Positions 20,221 to 30,813 of a stretch of 64,000 bases of DNA are shown here, piece after piece. Each line of letters begins with the position of its first letter. The first letter of the stretch is position 1. The notes below the pieces were generated by a model that searched no databases, was not told where the DNA came from, and saw nothing but the letters and a program-made list of their open reading frames with translations. A program made the translations under genes and the position numbers. This DNA comes from Phyllostachys edulis (Eukaryota > Streptophyta > Magnoliopsida > Poales > Poaceae): positions 35,746,820 to 35,810,819 of the forward strand of contig CM070568.1 in the NCBI GenBank assembly GCA_036346405.1, given 5' to 3'.

Positions 20221-21450
20221 CACGGTGGAAACTCCGGTGCCGCGCATGGTGCGGGGGTCGAGGAAGGAGCCATAGTCGAGCACTGAGGCGCCAACATGGG
20301 TGCGGCCAGAGGAGCTGCAACGACCACGGGGGGTGAGCCAGCAGGTGACAGAGGCACAGTTCGGCGGGGACCTGCAGGAGAGATTGAGCAAGGTGGGCCT
20401 AAGGGCACCGGCCTGTACTCAAAGTTAGTTAGAAACTCAAAATCATCAGAAGACGTCGTTTGAGTTTGGGAGAAAGGAAACACCGACTCGTCAAACGTGA
20501 CATGTCGAGAGATAAGGACCCGGTTAGAGGAGAGGTCAAGACACCGGTACCCCTTATGCTTAGAGGAATAGCCCAAGAAGACGCATCGGGTGGAGCGAGT
20601 TTGTGGGGGAGCGGTAGCGAATAGGTTAGGATAGCAGGCGCAACCAAAGACACGGATATGGGTGTATGAGGGATGCGTCCCATGGAGAGCAAAGTAGGGG
20701 GTGCCTCAGGCGAGGGTTTTGGTGGGGAGTCGGTTGAGGAGGTAGGTGGCAGTGTGAAGACCCTCGACCCAATAGGAGGGAGGGAGAGAAGCCTGGAACA
20801 GAAGGGAACGTACGATGTTGTTGAGAGTCCTGAGCGTCGCTCAAATTTTGCCGCTTTGGCCGAGAGGTGTAGGGGCAAGACATTCGCAGGACGATGCCGT
20901 GGGTGAGGAAGAAAGTGCGAGTGGAGGAGTTATCAAACTCACATCCGTTGTCACTTTGGACACTTTTGATCGTGCATGCAAACTGGGTGGCCACATTAGA
21001 AAAAAAATGAGAAAGAGTGGTGAAAGTATCGGATTTGAGACGCAAAGGAAATGTCCAAATGAAATGCGAGCAATCATCAAGAATGACCAAATAATACTTG
21101 TAACCGGACACACTTGGGAAGGGAGAGGTCCACAAATCACAATGGATAAGATCAAAATTCTTAATGGCTCGAGAAGAGGAACTAGCAAAAGGTAAACAAA
21201 TGTGGCGACCAAGTTGACAGGCATGGCAAATAGTATCACAACCATTTTTATTAAGGGAGATGGCAGAAGCACTGGCGAGGCGGGAGAGCGTCTCATGACC
21301 GGGATGTCCGAGGCGACGATGCCAGAGCGTGGAAGTGGCACCAGTGAGCAGGGCACATGGTGGTGGACGCGATGCCGGGAGGTGCAGAGAATAAAGGGGT
21401 CCAGAGCTATTGCACCTGACGATCACGTTCCTGGTACGAAGATCCTTCAC
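20221..21450 (-). pseudogene. copia-2 integrase
   Basis: Zinc-binding module LWHRRLGHPGHETLSRLASA ... CHACQLGRH (HHCC). The core follows with FDLIHCDLWTSPFPSVSGYK (first Asp) and VQSDNGCEFDN (second Asp). A frameshift just before the Glu region moves the rest to another frame (20878-20429, then 20576-20220). There the post-integrase block LGYSSKHKGYRCLDLSSNRV is visible. Confidence 0.88.
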
Positions 21451-21501
21451 AGAGAGGCCAAATGGGTCAAATTCAACAGAACAATTATTGTCAGTAGTAA
21501 A

Positions 21502-22080
21502 CTAGCGTACAGAAATAAGGGATTTAATAATGTCAGGAGCGACCAAAACATTATTGAGATAAAAAGGACCGGGCAAGACTGTATGGCTAGTGGAAGTGAC
21601 AGGTAATGTAGACCCATTTCCAACAATGATAGATGAAGGAGAAGCGAAACGTGGCGGGCGGAACAAGGAGATGTTATCGGTGTCAGGCGTCATGTGAGAG
21701 GAAGCGCCGGTGTCCATGATCCATTCAGTGGCGGTCGGAGGGTTGAGGGACACAAAGATCTTTGCGCGTTGAGCGGCATCGTTGGTCCCAGAATCCCGGA
21801 CCATGGCGTCCATGGCAACGATGATCAGAGTGTCGGTCTTTGAAGTCGGACTCAATACCGGGCAACGAGGGGCTGGGCTGTGGGAACCCCAGATAGCCGC
21901 CGAAAGGTGGCTTGCTGTGGTCATGATGTCAAGGGGTGCACGCCGAGGGGCTGCACACCGGGAGGTGGTACGGCAGCAGGCGTAGGTGGATGGGCGCACG
22001 GCTGGGAGGCACCAGGTGCTGATGGAGGACGTGGCCACATTTGGATGGTGCCAGTCCAAGGGATGTAGAAGGACGGCCAT
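21502..22080 (-). pseudogene. copia-2 gag C-terminus and aspartic protease
   Basis: The frame contains the protease active site EWIMDTGASSHMTPDTDNIS and the typical continuation IIVGNGSTLPVTSTSHTVLP and APDIIKSLISVR. The Asp-Thr-Gly-Ala motif is intact. It is offset by a frameshift from the upstream gag frame. Confidence 0.88.
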
Positions 22081-23218
22081 GGAGCGGAAGAACTAGTGTT
22101 GGTTGAAGGGTTCATGCCGCCGCCGTTGCCGCGACGTCGACGACGACCGAAGCTTGAGCCTGCCTGCCCGGCCGGCCGTTGGGAGGTGCCACTCGGGGGC
22201 ACGGCTTCCCTAGCTACAGCATGGGATGCCGTGGTGGCCAAGGCGATGGCGGGCATGGTGGAGACTGGCGGCATCGTCAACTCCTCAAGGAGCAAGTCAG
22301 CGCGCACCTCGCTGAAGGTTGGGAACGGACGTTGCCGCTTGAAATGCGGAGTCATGTATGCAAGCTTGCCATTGAGCCCACGCAACACATTCAGGACCAG
22401 CGTGCGGTCGGGAATGTATTCACCGAGGTCGGCAAGGGTGTCAGCCATGCTCTTCATCTTGTGGCAATAATCAGAGACGGAGAGGTCACCCTGCACAAAG
22501 TTACGGAACTCAGCGTCGAGGTGAAGCGCTCGGGTTTCTCGATTGTCGAGAAATTGCTGCTCAATGCCGAGCCAAGCAGTGCGCGCAGTGTTACCGCGAA
22601 TGTGCACGACCTCCATGAGCTCGGGGGAGACGGTGCCGTAGATCCATGAAAGGATGACGCAATCCATGCAATGCCAGGTGGGGACATCAGGGAAGGCAGC
22701 ATCGGACGTCACGTGATCAGCGAGGGAGTACCGTCCGAGGGTGAGGAGGACCAGATCGCGCCATTTGTTGTAATTCGGCGACAAGAGGTCAAGAACGACC
22801 GGGACCAGGACCCTGATGTTCTGGACGCCGGCTGCCTGGGCATGAAGATTGGAAACGACAGCAGCCTCGTAGTGCTCGGCGTGGGCGGTGTCGTCGATGG
22901 TAGGCGTAGCACCAGATGAATGGCTGAGGAAGACGCGATCGCGAGCCTCAGCAGCCTGGCGCTCCAGGGCGGCGGCGGCCTCGCGCTCCCGTTCCAGAGC
23001 GGCGGTGGCAGCGCGCACACGTGCCTGGGCGTCGGATGCAGCTTGGGCAGCGGCATCAGCGGCGTTGGCGAGGATGGTGCGCTCGCGTTCCCGTTCAGCG
23101 GCAGCCTCCCGCTCACGATCTTGGACAGCAGCGGCGTCCCGTTCCTTGGCGGCAATGCTTGACCTCGTCTTGGGCGGCGAGCGGCGATAGCGGCGATGGT
23201 GTCGATGGGGTGCCCATG
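21921..23218 (-). pseudogene. copia-2 gag
   Basis: The frame from about 23160 to 21921 begins with an Ala/Glu/Arg-rich heptad-like segment (EREREAAAALERQAAEARDR). It continues with the UBN2-type gag core (SPNYNKWRDLVLLTLGRYSL, YCHKMKSMADTLADLGEYIP, LRGLNGKLAYMTPHF). An RRRRRGNGGG basic stretch follows. The annotated Met codons are internal. The true start may be the ATG near 23218, in another frame, separated by an indel. Confidence 0.8.
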
Positions 23219-23281
23219 AAACCGACGAAGAGATGAGCGGCGGCGGCTAGGGTTTGGGTAGCGGAAGCGATGGGTCACAGA

Positions 23282-23302
23282 ATGTTGAAACTCGTGATAC
23301 CA
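23282..23302 (-). promoter_or_regulatory. copia-2 primer-binding site (variant)
   Basis: Adjacent to the 5' LTR the minus strand reads TGGTATCACGAGTTTCAAC. The first eight bases match the usual TGGTATCAGAGC site, then the sequence diverges. Confidence 0.7.
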
Positions 23303-23527
23303 TGATAGCGAAGAGATAACTCACACGTAATAGTTTGTTGTATATATCAAAGGAATGTGTTACAGTATATATAGCCAAGCCGGAAAACAAGCGTACGCGT
23401 GATGGCCGGAGTTAGGCGTGCATGCAGCGCCATGCAAGGCGTGCATGCAGGGCCATGCAAGGCAGGAACAAGACCGGCCAGGAGAAGATTCTGCAGCACC
23501 AATTAGAGGTAGCGACTCATGCTAACA
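23303..23527 (-). repeat. copia-2 5' LTR
   Basis: 225 bp, partner of 18103-18330 with only a handful of differences by eye (for example a 3-base indel near GGCAGGAACAAG). Confidence 0.93.
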
Positions 23528-24054
23528 TTACTTAATTTTCAAATGATCCAAGGAAACTTATATGTGACATAGCACTAACTAATGCATGGCCCTATCCCTG
23601 GTGCAAAGGGTGAAAACTTCATTGAACGCAAACAAGATCTATATGTGACACCGCCACCATTTCGAGCACGTAAGCTCCGCCGGTGTCCGTGACGTTCACG
23701 GTGGTCCAGTGGTTGACGCCGAGGTAGAGGTCAAAGTGGGGAGCATGTTGTTCAGCCCGTCGTAGTCGCCGTAGTAGAAGGAAGCTCTAACGAGGTACTT
23801 GCCTGCCGGCACAAGCTAGCGGCCAGATCCTGTATCAGCTGCGCGTGTCGACAGGGAAGTACCGGACGGTGATGTAGCGGTCGGCCATGTCCGGATGGTT
23901 GTACGGCGGGTTCACCTTGCTGTTTAGCCCCGCGTCGGTGAACCCAAAGTCAGAGACAAGGATGTGTTCTCCGGGATGCCGCAGTGTCATGAACCATCGG
24001 ATGCATGGTGTTGGGTCTGTGTCATGGGCCATCTAGGTGTACAAGGGGCTGACC
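23528..24054 (-). pseudogene. Malectin-like receptor kinase exon 1, proximal fragment
   Basis: Minus strand from 24032: FGFTDAGLNSKVNPPYNHPD and DRYITVRYFPVDTRS, then after a stop YLVRASFYYGDYDGLN and LGVNHWTTVNVTDTGGAYVL. These are the successive landmarks of the first malectin-like exon in grass LRR-I receptor kinases. Stops and small indels are present. The signal peptide and the beginning of the exon are cut off by copia-3 at 24055. With 17910-18102 it forms one exon divided by copia-2. Confidence 0.82.
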
Positions 24055-24284
24055 TGTTGGTGGAATACAAAAGTAACCAACAGCAACGCAAGAAGGGACA
24101 CCGAAGAATATTTCAGTTTAGCCTCGGCTCTCGTCTTCATCCCCCCCCCCCCCCAACCCAAATTCTATTTCTTTGATTCCCAGTCTCCTGCTTGTTCTTC
24201 CTAGTCTTGATTGCTCTTCCCCATCTTGATTATGTTTCTCCCAATTTATATCCCCAAGTACTTATATCTTGAGTTGGTATTAGC

Positions 24285-25156
24285 CCGTTATATTAATAAA
24301 GGAGAAGCGGAACGAAATCCGCAAGGTACCGATTTTAATGAAACAAGGCCTTAATTACAAAGTATTAAAGACCTCCAGACATTTGGCCCCCGCTAGGTAC
24401 CAAGTTCTTCCCTCCTCCTTGATCTTTGCTAGGAGTTCTAGAGGCGTTGTGGCTCTGTTGTTGAATATTCTAGCATTTCGTTCCCTCCATAGCTCCTATG
24501 AGATTAAGATCATGGTCGTTATCCTGGTTTTCCTAGGGGAACATGTCACCTTCGCCACGTTGGACCACCAATCTAGGATATTCGTGCAGGGGACCAGGTG
24601 GAGGGTTGCAGGCTTTCCGTTCCCATCCAGTTCGACATAAGCTTTCAAATGCGTCCAGAGAAGCAACATTGTGCAAAAAGATGTAAGGCTGACTCCGGGG
24701 TGTGTCTGTATAGGGGGCAAAAGCGTTGGGTTGGCCACCCCCTTGCTTCGAGTCCGTCTGAGGTCCAAATTTTGTTTTGGATTGCCAACCAAGCGAAGAG
24801 TTTGCCCTTTGGAGGGGCGTGGGTTTGCTAGATTAAAGATTTGAAGTTAGTCCTATGGATCCCAAAAAATGTAAAGCACAGGCAAATCTTGAAGAATATA
24901 TTCCATTCAGATTTTGCTTCCATGATATCTCTTCAGGGGTGCCTTGTATCAGTTGGATTTGGTTGGTTTTGATCCAAAGTCCTACGAATTGTTGGATGTG
25001 GTGGAGTGATAATCCCCTCATGAAGTTAATGTCCTGCACCCACCGCTCATTCTGTAATACTGAGTACACAGTCTATTGTTTACGATTTGATATTTCGAAA
25101 ATCTTGGGGGCTATGTCTTTGGGGGCAACCCTCCTGCCGGTTTCATTTAAAAAAAA
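24285..25156 (-). mobile_element. 5'-truncated LINE (non-LTR retrotransposon)
   Basis: It is flanked by a 14-bp target duplication, GAGTTGGTATTAGC, at 24271-24284 and 25157-25170. Minus-strand translation in pieces gives WVQDINFMRGLSLHHIQQFV, GKLFAWLAIQNKIWTSDRLE, a CPLYRHTPESALHLFAQC zinc motif and ILISWELWRERNARIFNN. These form the zf-RVT C-terminal end of plant LINE ORF2 proteins. RT and endonuclease are missing (5' truncation). The 3' end on the minus strand is TTAATATAACGG and has no poly(A). Confidence 0.85.
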
Positions 25157-25227
25157 GAGTTGGTATTAGCAATATAGCACTTGACCTTGGTGTAAATATG
25201 TGTTCATGGTGAAGGATCGTAACAATA

Positions 25228-25239
25228 TGGTATCAGAGC
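25228..25239 (+). promoter_or_regulatory. copia-3 primer-binding site
   Basis: TGGTATCAGAGC on the plus strand, three bases after the LTR end. It fits initiator tRNA-Met. Confidence 0.85.
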
Positions 25240-26149
25240 CATCGATTCATGGGATTTCGAGCAAGAAGATGGTGTGGGCAACTCATGGTGGTAGTAGTTG
25301 TGGTCGGTGTCCGGATCCGTATGGTGATGGTGTACATGGAGGAGGCGCCCGCCACTTGTTCAACGAAACGCAGAGCCACCGGGAGACCACCCCAGGAGGT
25401 GTTCTTGGCGTCACAGTGAGCCATGTGCTCTATCCGGTGAATGAAGAGGTGTTGTATCAGAGCTAGGGTATTAACTTAGCTCTTTCCGCTGCATATCCCA
25501 TTGCCCCACTGTTCGATGACCGCCGCCCGATCGGTCGCCGTCCGGCCCAAACGCCATCGCGAGTCGCCGCTCCCGAAGCTACGCCACTGCCGCTGTGCCC
25601 GAAGCCGCGTCGACCCAAGGCTACGCAGCCGTCGCCCGATCCAGACAGGGCTCTTTCGACATCGTCGCCTGCCCGATCCAAACGACGCCGTCGCCCGCCC
25701 GATCCAGACGACGCCGTCGCCCGCCCGAACGCTGCCGCAAGTTGCCACTCCTGAAGCCGTTGCTGCGCTCGAAGCCGCGACGACCCGAGGCCATGTTGTC
25801 ATGTGCCGCACCTCCGCCGCCCGTCGCCAGAGCGTCGCTGCAGTTGCCGTCACCGCAACCATAGTTCACTCGTGCGTGCGTGTGCCCCTTCGTGAGCAGG
25901 CCGGTTTTCAGTCGTAGGCTATTTTATTTGGCAAAAAAAACAGAACGTCGATCTAACCGCCGCGGCGTCCAGCACCGCCTGCTAGACTTTGTTGCTGTGG
26001 ATATCAAGGGGATATGCTCATGATCTTAAGATGATGATACAATTATCAATGGTGTCGAGAGTTTGTCGAAACACTCATTTTCGATAGAGTTCAGTAAAAT
26101 CGGTATGACTGCAATTGATGAGCGGTACTACCATAGTGCAGTAGTATAA
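25240..26149 (+). other. copia-3 leader, GC-rich, no gene recognised
   Basis: The stretch 25480-25870 is very GC-rich with open frames on both strands (Arg/Pro/Ala-rich). None resembles a known protein, and it probably is untranslated leader. The last 200 bases are AT-rich. Confidence 0.5.
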
Positions 26150-29100
26150 TGCAATTCTGGACCCTCTGTGTATAATGCACTAGTCCAGAATCACGCTAGT
26201 GCACACAGTGTCAACATAGATGAATATCGATCCACACAAGACGAAATAATAGCATAAACGAGTAATTTGAATAACAAATATCCATTTTGGCCTTATGGTC
26301 GAGTTTACATTTATTAAGTCTCGCAGGGCTGGCAATAAAAAAATAAGTAGCAGCGGAACAAAATAAACTTCAGCGGAATCCCATCAATTCACTACAGGCA
26401 ACCGGCTGGGATCAAGACCTAACGATCAGCACCTTCGTAGAACTCCTCCTCAAAAGCAGGTGGAGACTCCTCCACTTCTGTTGATTGATTATAACAAGCA
26501 TGAGTACACAACCGTACTAGCAATTCATACCACAGAATGCAATGTATACATGATGGCTTATTCCAAAGGAATGGCTTCTGTGGTTCTTTTGCAGAAATGC
26601 AACATTTGCAATTTGAATATGAATAATAGATTAAAACACAATGTAAAACAAATAAACAATATTAATTTAACAGTTGTTTTTACAAAGAACACAAAGTCTA
26701 ATCAATTTATTCACACAGCCATATGACTTGGATCACACAGCTCCCTTCCCAAATGTTTTATGAAAATATAACCCTCGTGTGAAATCCCTGAGCATGTCCA
26801 TGACCGCAGATGCGGCTATTCGAATAGATTGATTTAACACTTTGCAGAGTTTATATACTTTACCCACACGATATAACTAGTGTTGCAAGCACTAATCATA
26901 ACAAAATATTTCAGAAACTTCATCTCAAACATTGACACTCTCGATGTGTTTTACCGCTGGTACCAACGCCCATTGAGGAAATTGGTCCGACGCACACTGT
27001 TGGACAGGGATGTGGCGAACTGTCCCGTGATTTGATCTACCTAGTAGTACACACCTTCACCCATGCACAGAACCTAACTTACTACCTGAGTAATCAATGT
27101 CGAGACTCTGTAACCTACTAAGTTAGGCCCATCCCATCAGGCATGTGGTTGTACGAAAAGCCTAGTTCAATGGCGCACAAAGTTAAGTCCTTAATTGACG
27201 AAGGCAAGACTTCCAATTTCTAACTAAGTAACCATTCTTTTTAAATCCTACGCACTGAGCTCCACCATATCACTTAGTGTCCACCACTTGCCTCAGTCTA
27301 AATCCTTTCCCACCCTGTTGGTTAAGTGCAACACATGCCATCAACGAGTAATAGCACACAGCACACACAGTTTTAACACAAAGTTTCATAATCCCTTAGT
27401 CAAATTCATATTTGCAACTCACATGAAATGATGACTTGTGGTATGGCTAAGCAATCTACTCGTATCTAACCAACCCACATTGGTGCTATAAGATTACCAA
27501 CTAAATAATGAATCAATCTAGAGTGATAAAAGATTATGACATAACAATAGACAAGGCGGATATAACAAATTGGATTAATAATTACACCCAAAAGCATTTA
27601 AATAAATACTTAAAGTAAATGTAATAATTTGAATCAAAGTAATTTTAGAAACTGGGTTCAACATGATCAAAGGTATAACTTTTTAGTGGAATAGATCTAG
27701 GTACTGGTCTTGATCTTGAGGCACTCCTTCTTCAAAGTTCCCCGAAGTATCAACGTCTACTTGCAAACGAAGCAAATAAATAATAGAGATAAAACACACT
27801 CTAAAAATTAAATAAAAATCTCATATAAATAGATCTTGAATTTAGATAAATTTAGGAATTTAAATGGGCTCAATCAGAATTTGGATGAAGAAGATATGGC
27901 TCTCGGAAGATCAAAACAAAGGAAAATACTCAAAAAGGAGTTTCGAGTACTGTTTATCGAGCACTGTACATCGAGTACTATTCAACGTTTTCGACCACGC
28001 GTGCTCAAAAGGAAATTTGACTGCACGTGGTCAAAAGGAAGTTACGACTACCTAGTCATAGGAGGACTACCTGGTCGTAAAAGGCTTACGACTACTGGTC
28101 GTAGGAAGATTACGACTACTGGTCGTAGGAAGATTATGACTGCCTGGTCATAGGAAAGGCTTACGACTACTAGTCGTAAAGGATTTACGACAACTAGTCG
28201 TAAGAGATCACGACTACTAGTCGTAGAAGTTTCGACCATGGTCGTAAGAGTTTACAACCATGCGATATGCTCGGGTCTCCACGATCGACGGTGAACGGCG
28301 GGGCTTCACCGGCGATAAGTGGTACCAACGAGTAGCTGATGCTATTGTGAATCCAATGAGGTGCTCACCGGGTGATCGAAGACGACGGTGGTGGCCGGCG
28401 ACAAGGTTCAAGCAGAGAAGAAGGTTCGGCTGTTGTCGATGACAAACACCAGTGGTGTCTCGTGGTCATGAAGGGTTGCTGGAGGTAGCTCTGGTGATGG
28501 CAAAGACGACAGTGCAGACCACGAAGGCTAGGCGATGTTGACGGTGGTGAAATCAAAGAAATCGAGCTCCGAGGAGAAAACCTAGTTCTTCAAATCCCAG
28601 CAGCTCTAGGGTTCTTGGGGCAAGAAAGCTTAGGGTTTCACGATGCGGAGGCAAAGGCAAACCTTGAGGTGCCTTTTATAGGGCCCAAGCATACCGGATT
28701 TGGAAACGCCCAAATCGGGATTTTCTCGGATTCGTTGATTCTATGAGATAGAGTTTGATTAAAAAACGATTGAATGCAGATATGGAAGCAAAGAGATAAG
28801 GGATTGAGTTTGGCAAGTTTCCCCGAAATACTTTAGTTGGAGAAGTCCTGTTGTCGGACGGAGCTTCTAGAAGGCGATCATGGCGGACACGGTGAGGACT
28901 CCGCGAGGAAGATGATTCCAAGACAATGAAGGCGCGGGGCCCACCGGTTAGAGGAACAAAGAGCGTGGGCGAGATGGTTGCGCCACGCGTGTGAAAAGAA
29001 GACTAGGCCAAAGAGATTCGGCCCGGTTGGATTCTGAGATATTCATAGTTTTTCTAATTTAGAAAATACTGAGAATTCAAATGGCAAATAGGAAATAGCA

Positions 29101-29316
29101 ACTGAACTCGGAAAAATCTAGAAAATATATCCAAGCACATAGAATCAAAATAAAATAGTTTTGACAATTGTTGATGTTGACATTAATCATATTAAATTAT
29201 TTTGATATCCAAAGTCCATGTTAAGCTTTAAATAAATTCAAATAAAACTCAAGGGTGAAATTTCAACTACTAACTAATCAAAAGATTTTTAAAGCTCAGA
29301 AAATTGGGATGTTACA
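26150..29316 (-). repeat. gypsy-2 3' LTR (3167 bp)
   Basis: Begins TGCAATTCTGGACCC and ends GGGATGTTACA. The first 1.75 kb match 30814-32590 closely. The remainder, with a palindrome array and a GC-rich part (28260-28960), is specific to this copy. It contains no convincing gene. Confidence 0.85.
28042..28246. repeat. Array of about nine short palindromes in the gypsy-2 LTR
   Basis: Units such as TACGACTACTAGTCGTA and TACGACTACTGGTCGTA, each close to self-complementary, recur every 22-27 bases. They occur near 28043, 28065, 28087, 28111, 28135, 28162, 28186, 28209 and 28232. The array has no counterpart in the sister LTR fragment at 30814-32976. Confidence 0.85.
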
Positions 29317-29336
29317 AACCTCTCCCCCCATTTAAA
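29317..29336 (-). promoter_or_regulatory. gypsy-2 polypurine tract
   Basis: Minus strand TTTAAATGGGGGGAGAGGTT immediately before the 3' LTR. Confidence 0.8.
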
Positions 29337-29924
29337 GGAATCTCGACCTCGAGATTTAGGCTAGCTAGAGAAAAGGCTAGGAAACTCGGCTTTCAGCTCT
29401 TCTTCACGCTCCCACGTTGCTTTTCCTTATGAGTGGTTGCTCCACTGAACTTTGCAAAAATGAACGGTCTTGCTTCTGGTACGACGCTCTGTGACATCCA
29501 AAATTTTGACTGGTTGCTCTTTATAATTGAGATCTTCTTTCAACCCAATTGAATCCAACGGGGTTTGTTCTTCTAGTACATGAAGACACTTCTTCAACTA
29601 CGAGACATGAAAGACATCATGTACTCCAACTAACGACTGCGGCAGCTCCAACTGATAAGCTACTTCTCCACGGTGATCCAAAATCTTGAACAGACCAACA
29701 TGCCTAGGGGAAAGCTTCCCTTTGGCATGAAATATTTTTACACCTCTGAGTGGAGTAACTCGAAGATAAACAAAATATCATGATTCAAAGCTGAGGTCAT
29801 GACGATGGTTATCAGCATAACTCTTCTGTCTCGACTGAGCTATCTTTAATCTTTCTCTGATCATAGACACTTGTTCTTCTGCTTCTTGAATAATATCTAG
29901 CTCGAATACTAAATGTTCGGTTGT
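29337..29924 (-). pseudogene. gypsy-2 integrase C-terminus / chromodomain-like tail
   Basis: Read in shifting frames on the minus strand: GEVAYQLELPQSLVGVHDVF, then VKILDVTERRTRSKTVHFCK and VQWSNHS, EREEELKAEFPSLFSS. This is the chromodomain-type end of Del/Tekay-like integrases (VQWS...EATWE...). Several stops are present. Confidence 0.75.
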
Positions 29925-30404
29925 TTATGACCAATTCAAAGTGGTTCTGCATGCACGACCATATAAAGCGTCAAATAGTGATATTTGCAGACTGGCTTGA
30001 TAACTGTTGTTGTACGAGAATTCTGCATACGGCAAAATCTTGTCCCAACTGGTAGCATTAGCTAGGGCACAGGCTCTCAACATATCTTCCAATATTTGAT
30101 TAACTCTTTCAGTCTGTCCATCTGTCTGAGGATGATAAGCAGTACTGAAATTCAGATGAGTCCTTAAGGCTCCATGCAAATTTTGCCAAAAACGATAGGT
30201 GAACTGAGATCCTCGATTTGACACTATCTTCTTAGGCACACCATGCAAACGGATAATTCTTGACATATATAACTCTGCAAGGCGATCTCCTGAGTAGGTG
30301 GTTTTGACTGGCAAGAAATGAGCAACTTTAGTCAAACGATCAACTATTACCCAAATCGAATCGTAACCCGATTGAGTCCTGGGTAAACCAGTAATGAAAT
30401 ACAT
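29925..30404 (-). pseudogene. gypsy-2 integrase core
   Basis: An open frame of 159 codons with FITGLPRTQSGYDSIWVIVD, LHGVPKKIVSNRGSQFTYRF and FSTAYHPQTDGQTERVNQIL. The Glu (QTERVN) is kept. The first catalytic Asp of MDFI is Tyr (30399-30401), and the second, of SDRG, is Asn (30216-30218). It is therefore catalytically dead despite an open frame. Confidence 0.88.
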
Positions 30405-30416
30405 TCCAATCCTTTC

Positions 30417-30813
30417 CTATTTCCACTCTGGAATCTTTAGGGGTTGCAACAGACCTGCTGACCTATGATGTTTTGCTTTTACTTTCTGACATACGTCGCA
30501 CAAGGCAACGAACTCTGCAACTTCTCGCTTTAGATTTGGCCACCAAAATTTATTCTTAACATCCTGGTACATCTTAGTACTTCTAGGGTGAATCGAATAC
30601 TTTGAGTCATGGGCTTCCTTTAGAATTAGTTGTCTTAATCCATCAACATCTGGCACACAGATACGTTCATTAATCCACAATATATCCTGATCATCCTTGG
30701 TGAAGTCCTTAAATTTTCCTTCTGCCATTTTGAGCTTGATGTCTGAAATTACAGAATCCTTTGGTTGAGCTTCGCGAATCTGCTTCTCCAAGGTGTCTGT
30801 CGGGACCTAAAAA
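30417..30813 (-). pseudogene. gypsy-2 integrase zinc-binding domain
   Basis: Minus strand TLEKQIREAQPKDSVISDIK, LILKEAHDSKYSIHPRSTKM and FVALCDVCQKVKAKHHR (HHCC). Upstream the frame ends abruptly at the LTR that starts at 30814. Confidence 0.85.

Larger units (their letters stand above)
18103..23527 (-). mobile_element. copia-2: complete but decayed Ty1/copia element
   Basis: LTRs at 18103-18330 and 23303-23527 begin TGATAGCGAAG and end CATGCTAACA. They are nearly identical and flanked by a perfect 5-bp duplication, TTACT, at 18098-18102 and 23528-23532. Minus-strand coding order is gag, protease, integrase, RT, RNase H. It interrupts a malectin-like receptor-kinase exon. Frameshifts in gag, integrase and before RT make it defective, while the RT-RNase H block is one long frame. 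The high LTR identity suggests a younger insertion than gypsy-1. Confidence 0.95.
24055..26149 (+). mobile_element. copia-3: 5' LTR and leader of a truncated copia element
   Basis: The LTR (TGTTGGTGGAATAC ... GGATCGTAACA, 24055-25224) is about 284 bp once the nested LINE and its duplicated target are removed. It is followed by a plus-strand primer site and a GC-rich leader. The leader ends where the gypsy-2 LTR begins at 26150. No copia-3 gag or pol is visible in the window. A run of 14 C lies near 24146. Confidence 0.75.
26150..30813 (-). mobile_element. gypsy-2: 3' LTR and integrase end of a Ty3/gypsy chromovirus-like element
   Basis: A 3.2-kb LTR (26150-29316) is followed on its right by a polypurine tract and the minus-strand 3' end of pol (29337-30813). 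At 30814 a second LTR of the same family starts, so gag, protease and RT are absent. The LTR ends in GGGATGTTACA, as in gypsy-4, and shares other blocks with it (GGCTATTCGAATAG). It belongs to the same wider chromovirus (Del/Tekay-like) group. Confidence 0.85.

Noticed and set aside
19524..22649. Plus-strand frames of 130-190 codons opposite copia-2 gag-pol
   Set aside because: Antisense shadows of the real minus-strand polyprotein. No splice-consistent structure like that of gypsy-1 was found.
25501..25917. Arg/Pro/Ala-rich frames on both strands
   Set aside because: Repeated CGCCCGATCC-type words in the copia-3 leader generate them. No protein family recognised.
28042..28246. CRISPR-like array
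   Set aside because: The regular spacing is eye-catching, but units are palindromes with no unique spacers, in a plant LTR. There are no cas genes, and it is a tandem dyad array.
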